Positions 23,603 to 31,830 of a DNA stretch of 64,000 nt are shown here, one piece after another; position 1 is the stretch's first letter; each line of letters opens with the position of its first letter. Origin of the DNA: VRUE01 sp963737575. Its GTDB lineage: Bacteria > Actinomycetota > Thermoleophilia > Solirubrobacterales > 70-9. The stretch lies in NCBI GenBank assembly GCA_963737575.1, contig CAVTTJ010000011.1:124001-188000 (forward strand), in the 5' to 3' direction. A program made the translations under genes and the position numbers. The notes below the pieces were generated by a model. It was not told the origin of the DNA and did no database searches. It saw only the letters and a list, made by a program, of their open reading frames with translations.

Positions 23603-24334
23603 GTGGAAGCGGCGCCCACCCCCCGCAAGCAACACGCCCTCGAGCTGTTCGAGGGGCTGCCGGGGCGCTACGACGAGCTCGGGGCTGCTCTGAGCTTCTA
23701 CCAGGACCCGCGCTGGCGGCGGGCGATGGTGGGGAAGATCGAGGCGGGTCCCGGCGACCGTGTCCTCGACGTCGCGACGGGAACCGGCCTGGTCGCGGGT
23801 GAGCTCGTCAAGCGCTACGGGTGCCGGGTCGTCGGCCTGGACCAGAGCGCGCCGATGCTCGACCGCGCCCGCGCAAAGGCCGCGTCCGATCCGAGACTGG
23901 CCGAGCGGGTCACGCTGGTCGAGGGCGAGGCCGAGGCGCTCCCGTTCGAGGACTCCGAGTTCGATCACCTCACCTTCACCTACCTGCTGCGCTACGTCGA
24001 CGATCCGGCCGCGACGATGGCCGAGCTGGCGCGGGTCGTGAAGCCGGGCGGCCGGATCGCCGGCCTGGATTTCTGCGTCCCACGCGGCATCTGGCTCTGG
24101 CCCTGGCGCCTGTACACCCGCGTCGGGCTTCCCCTGCTCGGCCGCCTCGCCTCACGGGAGTGGTACGACGTCGGGCGGTTCCTCGGCCCCAGCATCGAGG
24201 ATCTCTACGCCGCTCACCCTCTCGCGGCCCAACTGCAGATGTGGAGGGACGCCGGAGTCGGCGAGGTCGGCGCCCGTCGCATGAGCCTCGGCGGCGGCGT
24301 CGTAATCTGGGGCACCGTTGACGGCCGAGGCTGA
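23603..24334 (+). CDS. Class I SAM-dependent methyltransferase, UbiE/MenG-like
   Basis: GTG at 23603 gives 243 residues. Motif I is VLDVATGTGLVAGEL, then CRVVGLDQSAPMLDRAR, motif II GEAEALPFEDSEFDHLTFTY and motif III VVKPGGRIAGLDF. N-terminal HALELFEGLPGRYDELGAAL and FYQDPRWRRAMV resemble UbiE-type C-methyltransferases of quinone synthesis. Whether it is the true demethylmenaquinone methyltransferase is open. It overlaps the next gene by 17 bp, indicating coupled expression. Confidence 0.76.
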   Translation: MEAAPTPRKQHALELFEGLPGRYDELGAALSFYQDPRWRRAMVGKIEAGPGDRVLDVATGTGLVAGELVKRYGCRVVGLDQSAPMLDRARAKAASDPRLAERVTLVEGEAEALPFEDSEFDHLTFTYLLRYVDDPAATMAELARVVKPGGRIAGLDFCVPRGIWLWPWRLYTRVGLPLLGRLASREWYDVGRFLGPSIEDLYAAHPLAAQLQMWRDAGVGEVGARRMSLGGGVVIWGTVDGRG

Positions 24335-25067
24335 GCGGCGCCCCGCCTTCTATGCCCTCCGCCCGGGTGGCTGGCGCGACCTTGTCACCCTCCTCCACCC
24401 TCCCTACACCCTCTGGCACGTCAGCTACGTCGCGATCGGAGCCGCGGCGGCCGCCCAGGTGCACGCCGACCGTCTCGCCGCCGCGATCGTCGCCTTCGGT
24501 CTCGCCGTCGGGGTCGGAGCCCACTCGCTCGATGAGCTGCATGGGCGCCCGCTGGGGACCCACCTTTCCCGCCGTGCGCTGGTGGCGCTCTCAGCCGCGG
24601 GGCTCGGTGGCGCGGTGGCGATCGGGATTGCCGGCGTGTTCACGGTCTCGGCGACGCTTGCGCCCCTCGTGGCCGTCGGGGCATTCCTCGTTCTGGCCTA
24701 CAACCTCGAGCTGTTCGGCGGCCGCTTCCACACGGACTTCTGGTTCGCGGCAGCCTGGGGCGCGTTCCCCGCTCTGACCGGCTGGTGGTCGAACGCGCTC
24801 GGGGTCTCGTCCGTCGATGAGGGCATCGCCGCCGCCGCGGCAGTGCTCGGATGCTTCTGGCTCAGTGTCGCCCAGCGGCGCCTCTCGACTCCGGTCCGCG
24901 AGCTGCGCCGCCGGACGACGGAGTTGAGCGGCGTGCAGCGGCTGGCCGACGGGTCGGTGCGCCGGCTTGCCCTCGAGGACATCTCACGGCCGCTGGACGG
25001 AGCGCTGCGGGCGCTCTCCGTTGCCGTCCCGCTGCTCGCAGTCGCGATGGTCGCGCTCAGGGCCTGA
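24318..25067 (+). CDS. Polytopic membrane protein (UbiA-like appearance, lacking Asp motif)
   Basis: A TTG at 24318 gives 249 residues, overlapping the methyltransferase end. Six to seven hydrophobic segments follow the opening WRDLVTLLHPPYTLWHVSYV. Conserved-looking loops are SLDELHGRPLGTHLSRRAL and AYNLELFGGRFHTDFWFAA. The overall layout resembles UbiA prenyltransferases, but the N/D-D-x-x-D motif is absent. It is probably functionally linked to the upstream methyltransferase, perhaps in quinone or lipid biosynthesis. The function is unassigned. Confidence 0.55.
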   Translation: MTAEAERRPAFYALRPGGWRDLVTLLHPPYTLWHVSYVAIGAAAAAQVHADRLAAAIVAFGLAVGVGAHSLDELHGRPLGTHLSRRALVALSAAGLGGAVAIGIAGVFTVSATLAPLVAVGAFLVLAYNLELFGGRFHTDFWFAAAWGAFPALTGWWSNALGVSSVDEGIAAAAAVLGCFWLSVAQRRLSTPVRELRRRTTELSGVQRLADGSVRRLALEDISRPLDGALRALSVAVPLLAVAMVALRA

Positions 25068-25070
25068 TCG

Positions 25071-26120
25071 TCAGCCCACGATCGCCAGGCGTGTGAACTT
25101 CGTCCGAACATGCGCGCCGACCCTCGAGGTCAGCTTGACGAGGATCCCGCTGCCGAGACCGAAGCGGGCGGCAAATCCAGCTGTGGGCCTGAGCGAGACG
25201 AGCGCCGAGCGGCCCGCCTTCGACTTGACGCGGGCGAGCCCGCTCTCCGCCTGGCCGTGCTTGCGCTTGGTCATCGCGCGGAGCTTGAAGAGGCAGCCGC
25301 GCCGGCCGGCCTTTCTCGGGCATTTCAGGCTGACCGCCGGATAGACGACCGTGACCGAGCCGGTTGCGCTCGCCGCTGCAGAGCCATTGCAGGAAGCGGT
25401 CTGGCCGGTGAAGACAAGGTTCGTCGAGCAGCCCTCGTCGTCGGTCAGCCTGAGGCCGACCCTGTAGGTGCCGGGGCTGGAATAGACGTGAGCGGGGGTC
25501 GGGCCGGCGCTCTGCGTCGCGGTGCCGTCGCCGAAATTCCAGGCGAATTCGGCAATCGACCCGTCGGGGTCGCGAGAGGCCGACGCGTCGAAGGAGACCG
25601 GCGGCCCGGGGCGGGCCAGGGTCGGGCCCGAGAAGGTGGCGCTGGGCGGTTGGTCGGGGCTGAAGACCAGGCGGCTGGGCTCGACGCCGACCGCGATCGG
25701 CCCGCCGAGCGATTTCTCGCTCTTCGCCCTGAAGCCCCTGACCATCTCGTCCGAGAGGGTGGTGACGAACCAGGTGGCGCTATCGGGAGAGACCGCGATC
25801 CCCTGCGGTTCTTCTTCGCCGATCATGACCGTGGTCCGAACTTCGTCGGTACCTGGATCGATCACCGACACGGAATTCGAGCTGAAGTTCGATACGTAGA
25901 CTGCGGAGTCATTCGGGCTCACCGTGACCCATTCCGGATCGGTACCGATTTCAATCGGAGGGCCGGTAACGCTGTTCGTCGCCGTGTCGATCACCGAGAC
26001 GGTGCCGGAAAGGTCACTGGCGACATAGACGCTCCGCCCATCCGGCGTGATCGCGATCCCCTCCGGCCTGTCCCCGACCGGGACGGTCGCCGTCACCACG
26101 CCGGTGTTCGTGTCGATCAC
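25071..26120 (-). CDS. YVTN-type beta-propeller with PKD domain, 5'-truncated
   Basis: The frame opens at GTG 26120 in the middle of a propeller repeat (IDTNTGVVTATVPVGDRPEG), without signal peptide. Three more YVTN-like repeats follow (ITPDGRSVYVASDLSGTVSV and VSPNDSAVYVSNFSSNSVSV). A PKD domain (EFAWNFGDGTATQS) comes next. A basic tail then ends LVKLTSRVGAHVRTKFTRLA. Family members are exported, so the missing N-terminus indicates deletion. The break is 12 bp from the tRNA-like sequence at 26132. It is convergent with the 24318 gene, with 3 bp between. Confidence 0.72.
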   Translation of the reverse strand: MIDTNTGVVTATVPVGDRPEGIAITPDGRSVYVASDLSGTVSVIDTATNSVTGPPIEIGTDPEWVTVSPNDSAVYVSNFSSNSVSVIDPGTDEVRTTVMIGEEEPQGIAVSPDSATWFVTTLSDEMVRGFRAKSEKSLGGPIAVGVEPSRLVFSPDQPPSATFSGPTLARPGPPVSFDASASRDPDGSIAEFAWNFGDGTATQSAGPTPAHVYSSPGTYRVGLRLTDDEGCSTNLVFTGQTASCNGSAAASATGSVTVVYPAVSLKCPRKAGRRGCLFKLRAMTKRKHGQAESGLARVKSKAGRSALVSLRPTAGFAARFGLGSGILVKLTSRVGAHVRTKFTRLAIVG

Positions 26121-26131
26121 AGATGATCACC

Positions 26132-26180
26132 TCGGTCTACGGAATCGCGGATCAGAGGTTCGATTCTCCCGCGCGGGCGG
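26132..26180 (+). repeat. Degenerate tRNA-Arg 3'-half sequence (site F)
   Basis: Starting TCGGTCTACG, this stretch matches the anticodon arm, loop (ACG) and T loop (GGTTCGA) of the tRNA-Arg 3' half, with 28 of the first 36 bases identical by hand alignment and no gaps. The acceptor part differs. No arm hairpins precede it. It overlaps the last 10 codons of the TetR gene on the other strand. It could be the far end of the accretion region, or a remnant of another tRNA. Confidence 0.55.
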
Positions 26181-26892
26181 CGATGCCGTCGACGAACAGA
26201 TCGATCAGCAGGTTGAAGCGAGCGTCCTGGTCGGTGTTGGCGAAGTGATCCGCGACCTCCTTCAGATTCGAGAACTGTTCGCTGGGGAGTGAGCTGAAGT
26301 AGGTGCGCACCATCTGTGCGGCCTCGTCGAACTGCGGGGCTCCCTCGGGCGCCCTCTCCTCGTAGCCGGCCTCGTCGAGTGTGAAGCCATTCACCAGGGA
26401 GATCATCAGCAGGTAGCTCTGCACCGCCAGCTCATCCGGAACGCCGCCGGCGCGCAGGATCGCCAGGACGCCCTCCGAGAGGCGAAGCGCATTGGGCCCC
26501 ATCGGGATCCGGCCGATGGAGAGCTGGACGATGTCCCGGTGGCGGAGGACCGTCCGGCGCGCTGTGCGGGCGACCTCCTTTAGCTGCTCCTGCCATTTCT
26601 CGGGCTCGGGCTCTGGCAGCTCCTCGACCTGCTCGCCGATCACTCTCTCGAAGATCAGATCGAGCAGCCCGTCCTTGGAGCCGACGTGCCAGTAGAGGGA
26701 TGCCGCGCCGGTATCGAGCTCGTCGGCGACCTTTCGCATGCTGAAGGCGCCGAGGCCCTCCGCGTCGAGCACCTTGATCGCGGCCTCGACGATCGCCTCT
26801 TGAGTGAGGGGATCGCGCCGCCGGCCTTTCTCGCGCTGGGGCACGCGCTGCCAGGGTGGCGCCGGTAGCTCTGCCTTCCCGTCGTTTGCCAT
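26152..26892 (-). CDS. TetR/AcrR-family transcriptional regulator (TetR_C-type)
   Basis: The ATG at 26892 (MANDGKAELPAPPW) gives 246 residues. The helix-turn-helix lies at about residues 30-80, with EAIVEAAIKVLDAEGLGAFS then MRKVADELDTGAASLYWHVG and SKDGLLDLIFERV. The ligand-binding half contains LRHRDIVQLSIGRIPMGPNA and a C-terminal helix (NLLIDLFVDGIA). It is divergent from the MFS transporter and is likely its repressor. The last residues (ARAGESNL) are encoded by the tRNA-like site F in reverse, so the native C-terminus may have been replaced. Confidence 0.83.
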   Translation of the reverse strand: MANDGKAELPAPPWQRVPQREKGRRRDPLTQEAIVEAAIKVLDAEGLGAFSMRKVADELDTGAASLYWHVGSKDGLLDLIFERVIGEQVEELPEPEPEKWQEQLKEVARTARRTVLRHRDIVQLSIGRIPMGPNALRLSEGVLAILRAGGVPDELAVQSYLLMISLVNGFTLDEAGYEERAPEGAPQFDEAAQMVRTYFSSLPSEQFSNLKEVADHFANTDQDARFNLLIDLFVDGIAARAGESNL

Positions 26893-26975
26893 CTCGAACA
26901 CCGTACTACTCCCGAACGATGTTGCATGGCTGGCCGCAATCTGCTAAAACGCTGTTCGAACTCGAACACTGTTCG
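26893..26975. promoter_or_regulatory. Candidate TetR operators in the divergent intergenic region
   Basis: CGAACACTGTTCG at 26963-26975 is a 6-bp inverted repeat around one central base. GTTCGAAC at 26954-26961 is a perfect 8-bp palindrome beside it. A further half-site, TCGAACACCG, lies at 26894-26903 next to the TetR start. The repeated TCGAACAC half-sites between divergent regulator and efflux genes are what a TetR-controlled promoter pair would show. Confidence 0.55.
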
Positions 26976-27009
26976 TCTAGCGATAGGCGTTCTGCAAAGG
27001 AGGTCAAGC

Positions 27010-28455
27010 ATGGAAGCAATGGCAATGGCAGCGCCAAAAGGAGTCGAGCGCTACCCGCGCAGATGGTTGGCGGCGGCTGTGATGATCGCCGCGGCGACGA
27101 TGGATCTGATCGACCTGACGGTCGTCAACGTCGCGCTGCCGACGATCCGGGTAGACCTCGGTGCGAGCGGAACCCAGCTCGAGTGGGTGATCTCGGCTTA
27201 CATGCTCGCCTTCGCGGCGGGACTGATCATCTCGGGCAGCTTCGGCGATTTGCTCGGCCGCAGGCGAATCTTCATCGGCGGGATCGCGACCTTCGGGCTG
27301 GCGAGCCTGGCGGCCGGCCTGGCTCAGACGCCCGACGCGCTGATCGCAGCGCGCGTGGTCCAGGGGGCCGCGGCAGCGGCGATGATCCCGCAGCTGCTCG
27401 GGACCTTCCGGACGATCTTCGACGGCGAGGAGCGTGGGAAGGTGTTCGGCGCCTACGGGGCGACACTCGGCTTCGCTTCGGCGATCGGGCTGGTGCTCGG
27501 CGGAGTGCTGACTCAGGCCGACCTGTTCGGCTGGGGCTGGAGGACGGTGTTCTTCATCAACGTCCCGATTGCGCTCGCTTCACTGATCGCGACCGTGCGG
27601 GTCGTGCCGGAGAGCAGCGACCCCGAGGCCGGCCGCCCGGACCTCATCGGCGCGGGTGTGCTCGCCGCGTCGATCGTCGCGATCGCCTACCCGCTGCTCG
27701 AGGGCCGCGACCTCGGCTGGCCGGCGTGGACATGGGGCATGCTCGCCGCGGGCGTCAGCGCGCTCGTCGTCCTTGGAGTTGTCTATGAGCAACGGCCTCG
27801 TGTCGGGGTGGCGCCGCTGCTGCGGGCCAAGCTTTTGGGGGTCCCGGCATTCTCCGCCGGCCTGCTGGTCCAGGCGGCTTTCTCGGCCGGGCTGCAGGGT
27901 TTCTCGGTGATGTTCGTCGTCTGGATCCAGGGTGGGATGGGCTTCTCGCCGCTCGGCGCCGGGCTCACCCTGCTGGCGTTCAGCATCGGGAGCTTCGTGC
28001 TCGCGCCGTTCGCCGTGCCGCTGGCGCAGCGCTACGGCCGTAACACTCTCAGCCTCGGCGGCCTCCTGATGGCGGCCGGCGTCGTCGGGGTCCTGCTTGG
28101 AGCGAGCCATGTCGGAACCGGCTCCGATCCGTGGCCGGTCGTGCCCGGGCTGGTGGTCGCCGGGGCGGGGCTCTCGCTGATGATCATCCCACTGATCAAC
28201 GTGGTGCTGGCGGCCGTTCCGCACGAAATCGCAGGCGGCGCGGGCGGGATCTTCAGCACCTCGCAGCAGCTCGGCGGGGCCATCGGCGTCGCGGTGGTGG
28301 GAACGGTCTTCTTCTCGCAGTTGAACGACCATCCGGTCACCGCCGCGTTCGAACAAACGATGCTCGTGGTGATCGGGTTGTTCCTCATCGCCGCCGTGCT
28401 GTCCCTGGCCCTGCCGGGGACCGCGCTGGCCGAGGAGGAGGTCGCCGATCTCTGA
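27010..28455 (+). CDS. MFS transporter, DHA2 (14-TM drug:H+ antiporter) family
   Basis: The ATG at 27010 follows AAAGGAGG with an 7-base spacer. The 481-residue product begins PRRWLAAAVMIAAATMDLID, with the DHA motif LTVVNVALPTIRVDL and motif A GSFGDLLGRRRIFIGG between TM2 and TM3. Motif C appears around GAYGATLGFASAIGLVLGGV. About 14 hydrophobic segments are visible. DHA2 members export drugs or dyes using the proton gradient. The divergent TetR regulator with candidate operators supports inducible efflux. Confidence 0.87.
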   Translation: MEAMAMAAPKGVERYPRRWLAAAVMIAAATMDLIDLTVVNVALPTIRVDLGASGTQLEWVISAYMLAFAAGLIISGSFGDLLGRRRIFIGGIATFGLASLAAGLAQTPDALIAARVVQGAAAAAMIPQLLGTFRTIFDGEERGKVFGAYGATLGFASAIGLVLGGVLTQADLFGWGWRTVFFINVPIALASLIATVRVVPESSDPEAGRPDLIGAGVLAASIVAIAYPLLEGRDLGWPAWTWGMLAAGVSALVVLGVVYEQRPRVGVAPLLRAKLLGVPAFSAGLLVQAAFSAGLQGFSVMFVVWIQGGMGFSPLGAGLTLLAFSIGSFVLAPFAVPLAQRYGRNTLSLGGLLMAAGVVGVLLGASHVGTGSDPWPVVPGLVVAGAGLSLMIIPLINVVLAAVPHEIAGGAGGIFSTSQQLGGAIGVAVVGTVFFSQLNDHPVTAAFEQTMLVVIGLFLIAAVLSLALPGTALAEEEVADL

Positions 28456-28468
28456 TGCGCGGCGCCGG

Positions 28469-29449
28469 TCAGGGCTTGATCGTCAACTTGACCTTGCTTC
28501 CGGGGGCGACGACGGTGCCCGGCTTCGGCGCCTGCCTGGCGACCACGCCATTCTTCGCCGTCGCGCCCCCGCGCTTGGTCAGCTTGCCGGCCCTGCAGCC
28601 GGCGGCCCTGAGCTTCTTCTTGGCGACCTTGAGCTTCCTGCCGTTCAGCTTCGGAACCCTGCAGCCCTCGTAGCTGAAGATCTGCGAGGAGGTCGTGGTG
28701 CCGGCGACGGTGGTGACGCTGACCGGGACCGAGGCGATCGCGGCGCTGGGCGGAGTGGAGGCGGTGATCTGGGTGTCGGAATCGACGGTGAACCCGGCCG
28801 CCGGCGTGGGGCCGAATCTCACGGCACTGGCGCCGGTGAAATCGTGGCCGCTGATCACCACTTTCGTGACGGAACCGACCGGACCGGCCGTGGGGGCCAG
28901 GGCTGAGATCCCCGGCGCCGGCTGGACGTCGGCGTTGAACAGCAGCTGGAATTCGGTCGCGGTTGATGTCGGTGCCCGCGTTTCGCCGGCGGCGAGGGCA
29001 CCCTGCCAGTAGCCGATCGATGTTCCGGTCTCGTTGATGAGGCCGAGTTCGCTGCCTTCCTTTGGCATGTCGAGGGCGATCTGCTCGCCCGCTCTGATCA
29101 GGACGGCGGCCGGGAATTCCTGCAGAGAGATCGTGGACGCCGTCTCGGTCGGGCCGATCGCCCCGCCGGTGTTCCCACTGAGCACCCGGAGCGTCAATTG
29201 GCCTGTGCTGCCGGCCACCCGCCAGCGAACGATCGCACCGGAGACCGGCGAGGCGTAGCCCGGAGTGGCCTGGGAGAAGGTGCATCCTCCCGCAATGAGA
29301 CAGGTGTAGCGGCTGACGAATTCCGTGTCGAGGCCGTTGAGATCGGGCCCGAGCCTGACCGTCGCCGCCGGTGCCGGAGCGGTAGCCCAGAGCGACAGCA
29401 GGCAGCCGGCCAGCAGGGCGAGGGCTGATGCTGAGCCACGCCGGGGCAT
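28469..29449 (-). CDS. Secreted protein with IPT/TIG and PASTA domains
   Basis: The 326-residue product has a signal peptide (ASALALLAGCLLSLWATAPA) and an N-terminal beta domain of about 150 residues with a disulfide-like pair (YTCLIAGGCTF). An IPT/TIG domain follows (ISALAPTAGPVGSVTKVVIS, then FTGASAVRFG). A C-terminal PASTA-like domain reads CRVPKLNGRKLKVAKKKLRA then VVARQAPKPGTVVAPGSKVK. PASTA domains bind cell-wall fragments in kinases and PBPs; here the protein is free and exported. It starts 1 bp before the stop of the upstream gene, so the pair is an operon. Confidence 0.78.
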   Translation of the reverse strand: MPRRGSASALALLAGCLLSLWATAPAPAATVRLGPDLNGLDTEFVSRYTCLIAGGCTFSQATPGYASPVSGAIVRWRVAGSTGQLTLRVLSGNTGGAIGPTETASTISLQEFPAAVLIRAGEQIALDMPKEGSELGLINETGTSIGYWQGALAAGETRAPTSTATEFQLLFNADVQPAPGISALAPTAGPVGSVTKVVISGHDFTGASAVRFGPTPAAGFTVDSDTQITASTPPSAAIASVPVSVTTVAGTTTSSQIFSYEGCRVPKLNGRKLKVAKKKLRAAGCRAGKLTKRGGATAKNGVVARQAPKPGTVVAPGSKVKLTIKP

Positions 29450-29896
29450 TCAGGCGCCGCACCGCTTGAGGACGATGACCGTGTCCAGCTTCCTGCCGCC
29501 CCCACGTTTCGCCTTGACGTGGAGGGTGAAATCGCCCGGCACGCAGCCGGGGGGAAGGCCGCTCAGCCTGATCGCCCTCGAGCCGCTGATCGCCGGCGGC
29601 GCGTCGGCGGTGATCGTGTCGGTCGCCGTGCCCTGCGATGTGGACACGGACGTGTAGGGGTTCTGGGCCGGCTCGCCGTGTCCGCGCAATGAGTTGATGC
29701 TGACGTACACCGCTTCGAATGCGACCGAGCCGCGGTTGGCGACGGTTGCGTCGAAGCTGACCGACTGACCGACGGGGACGATCTTCGCCGACGGCGTGTC
29801 GCTGACCGCAAGGTCGATGTTCGCCTCGGCCGCCGCCGGCAGGGCCGGCATCGCCGGTGTGGCTCCGAGGGCGGCTGCGAGTCTGATTCCACGCAC
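29450..29896 (-). CDS. Secreted CARDB/DUF11-like beta-sandwich protein
   Basis: GTG at 29896 (VRGIRLAAALGATPAMPALP) begins a signal peptide cleaved near AAAEA, giving 148 residues. The mature part is one adhesion-type beta-sandwich: DLAVSDTPSAKIVPVGQSVS, then FDATVANRGSVAFEAVYVSI, ending RKLDTVIVLKRCGA. Such domains are common in surface proteins. The stop abuts the start of the 29449 gene (no spacer). Confidence 0.65.
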   Translation of the reverse strand: MRGIRLAAALGATPAMPALPAAAEANIDLAVSDTPSAKIVPVGQSVSFDATVANRGSVAFEAVYVSINSLRGHGEPAQNPYTSVSTSQGTATDTITADAPPAISGSRAIRLSGLPPGCVPGDFTLHVKAKRGGGRKLDTVIVLKRCGA

Positions 29897-29995
29897 CGGG
29901 AGAGACTTTACGCCCGACCCCCGACCAGCGCGCAATCCACTCCCGAATGAGAAAGTCCTCACTTGACAGCCGCGGGGCGCCGAGTCTACCTTGGA

Positions 29996-30166
29996 ATGGT
30001 GATCAAGCCGGTCCTCGGTTCGATCTTCGACCTCAGCAGCCCTGCTGAATACGTTCACTGGCACTTCTTCCAGATGTCGGTGGCGAACGTCGTCGTGATC
30101 CTGCTGATGATCGCCGTGTTCATTCTGGCGATCCTGATCCCGTTTCCCACGCGGCCCAGAATATGA
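29996..30166 (+). CDS. Small single-pass membrane protein of the cytochrome b operon
   Basis: The ATG at 29996 gives 56 residues: VIKPVLGSIFDLSSPAEYVH, then a single membrane helix (ANVVVILLMIAVFILAILIP) and a basic end (FPTRPRI). Its last 4 bp overlap the start of the cytochrome b gene (ATGA), so it is translationally coupled. A small accessory subunit of the quinol-oxidising complex is the simplest reading. No named family is recognised. Confidence 0.7.
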   Translation: MVIKPVLGSIFDLSSPAEYVHWHFFQMSVANVVVILLMIAVFILAILIPFPTRPRI

Positions 30167-30834
30167 GCGGGGGGGCCGGCCCGGACGTGCCGCCTGCAGA
30201 GCGCCAGATGTGGACGACCTGGGTTCGCGAGCGCGCAGTGTCCTCGCTGCCGCCCGAGAAACTCCTGCCCGACAAGCAGCCGTCCTACGTTTCGTCCTGG
30301 ATATATGTGTTCGGAGTCGCCGCGATCGCCTCGCTGGTGGTCGTCGTCGCATCCGGCGGGATCCTCGGCCTGAAGGGCCCGGAATGGTGGCATGTCTCCA
30401 GCCTTGGGCGGTTCTTCAACAGCATCCACCTGTGGGGCGTCGAGCTGTTCTTCTTCACGATGGTCGTCCACCTGTGGGGCAAGTTCTTCATGGGCGCATG
30501 GCGAGGGGGACGCGGCCGCACGTGGGTCACGGGGGCGGTGACCTTCCTCATCGCGATAGGGGCGGCGTTCACCGGCTACCTCTCCCAGCAGAACTTCGAC
30601 TCCCAGTGGATTGCCAGCGAGGGCAAGGACGGACTGAATTCGGTCGGTATCGGCGCCTTCTTCAACGTTGCGGACTTCGGCCAGATGTACACATTCCACG
30701 TCATTCTCCTGCCGGTGGCGGTTGTGGCCCTCGTCATCTGGCACGTCCTTCTGGTACGCCGGCATGGTGTGGTGCCGCCGTATCCGGCCAAGGCGTCCCC
30801 TGCGGATGCCGGCGGTGAGGGTGCCGGCGGGTGA
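30163..30834 (+). CDS. Cytochrome b N-terminal (diheme) subunit
   Basis: The 223-residue product has four membrane segments. The heme-ligand histidine pairs are visible: SIHLWGVELFFFTMVVHLWG in helix B (14 apart) and FHVILLPVAVVALVIWHVLL in helix D (15 apart). AFTGYLSQQNFDSQW stands where the quinol-site loop with conserved G-Y-L sits in bc1/b6f cytochromes. It would transfer electrons between quinol sites across the membrane. It overlaps both neighbours by 4 bp. Confidence 0.87.
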   Translation: MSGGAGPDVPPAERQMWTTWVRERAVSSLPPEKLLPDKQPSYVSSWIYVFGVAAIASLVVVVASGGILGLKGPEWWHVSSLGRFFNSIHLWGVELFFFTMVVHLWGKFFMGAWRGGRGRTWVTGAVTFLIAIGAAFTGYLSQQNFDSQWIASEGKDGLNSVGIGAFFNVADFGQMYTFHVILLPVAVVALVIWHVLLVRRHGVVPPYPAKASPADAGGEGAGG

Positions 30835-31793
30835 GCGCACCGAGGCCACCGACCGCGCATGACCCCGCCGTCCCCTGGCCGGGCCCGTTCGTGCGGTACG
30901 ACCTGGTCAAGGAGCTGGCGGTTGCGCTCGTCGTGATCACCGGGCTGGCCGTCCTCCTCACGATCCTCTTCTCCTCACCCGACGACTCGCCGACGACGAT
31001 CCAGAGCTGGGCGCAGGCCGACCCGGCCGACTTCGTCGGGACGTCGCTCACCGAGCTGAACGGAACCAGCGAGATCGCCGAATACGGCCCGCCCTACAAC
31101 CACACGCCGGAAGCGACCCAGAAGATCGGTCCGCTCGACCTGCAGAGCACCCCGGGCGTCCGAATTCCCATCGACACCGCCAAGGACTTCGTGCTGCAGC
31201 CGCTGAACGAGATCCCCGGCAACCCGCGGCTTCAGATCGCGCTCGCGAGCTACGAAGCCGCCCCGGCCGCCCGCCAGGAAGCGTGGGCGAGCGCCTACGA
31301 AAAGGCCCTCGAATCGGCGCGCTTCCCCCGAGGCGCCGCCGTGGTCCTCCCGGCAGGGCGCTACGGGCCGGTCGCCCCGATGATGTCCGCCCTGCTCGGG
31401 CTCGCCCAGAGCGGCGGCCTCGACGGCAACCTGCTCGCCGGAAATCACCGCTTCTACGAGACCAACTACACGAAGCCGTTGTTGTTCCTCTCCGGCGGCG
31501 AATACTTCGAGGGGCGAGCCGAAGGCCAGCATCTCCTCGGCACCCAGTGGGGGATGATGAACGAGACCGGGAGCTACCCGGGACAGGTCTGGCTCTGGCT
31601 CTACACCTTCTGGTACCAGATAGAACCGTTTCTGGAATCGCCCAATGCGGACGCCCTGATCTTCGTCCTGATGGGCGTGCTCAGCCTCGCTTTCATATGC
31701 ATCCCCTTCATACCGGGGCTGAGGACCCTGCCTCGCCACCTCGGCGTTCACCGGCTGATCTGGCGCGATCACTACCGGGAAGTCGAAACCTGA
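30831..31793 (+). CDS. Cytochrome b partner membrane protein with large extracytoplasmic domain
   Basis: GTG at 30831 overlaps the upstream TGA. The 320-residue protein has TM1 (LAVALVVITGLAVLLTILFS), an external domain of about 200 residues without Cys or CxxCH, then two C-terminal helices (VWLWLYTFWYQIEPFL region and ALIFVLMGVLSLAFICIPFI). It ends PGLRTLPRHLGVHRLIWRDH, which resembles the end of subunit-IV-type cytochrome b C-terminal proteins. It probably replaces the usual C-terminal half of cytochrome b. The function of the external domain is unknown. Confidence 0.65.
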   Translation: MSAPRPPTAHDPAVPWPGPFVRYDLVKELAVALVVITGLAVLLTILFSSPDDSPTTIQSWAQADPADFVGTSLTELNGTSEIAEYGPPYNHTPEATQKIGPLDLQSTPGVRIPIDTAKDFVLQPLNEIPGNPRLQIALASYEAAPAARQEAWASAYEKALESARFPRGAAVVLPAGRYGPVAPMMSALLGLAQSGGLDGNLLAGNHRFYETNYTKPLLFLSGGEYFEGRAEGQHLLGTQWGMMNETGSYPGQVWLWLYTFWYQIEPFLESPNADALIFVLMGVLSLAFICIPFIPGLRTLPRHLGVHRLIWRDHYREVET

Positions 31794-31830
31794 AGGATCT
31801 CCTCGGTGGCGCCGGTCCTGCGGCCGGCCC

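Noticed and set aside
2175..26180. Integrase, excisionase, transposase or phage structural genes that would drive the array
   Set aside because: No frame in the region shows tyrosine or serine recombinase motifs, and no phage-like gene was found. The mobility mechanism therefore remains inferred.
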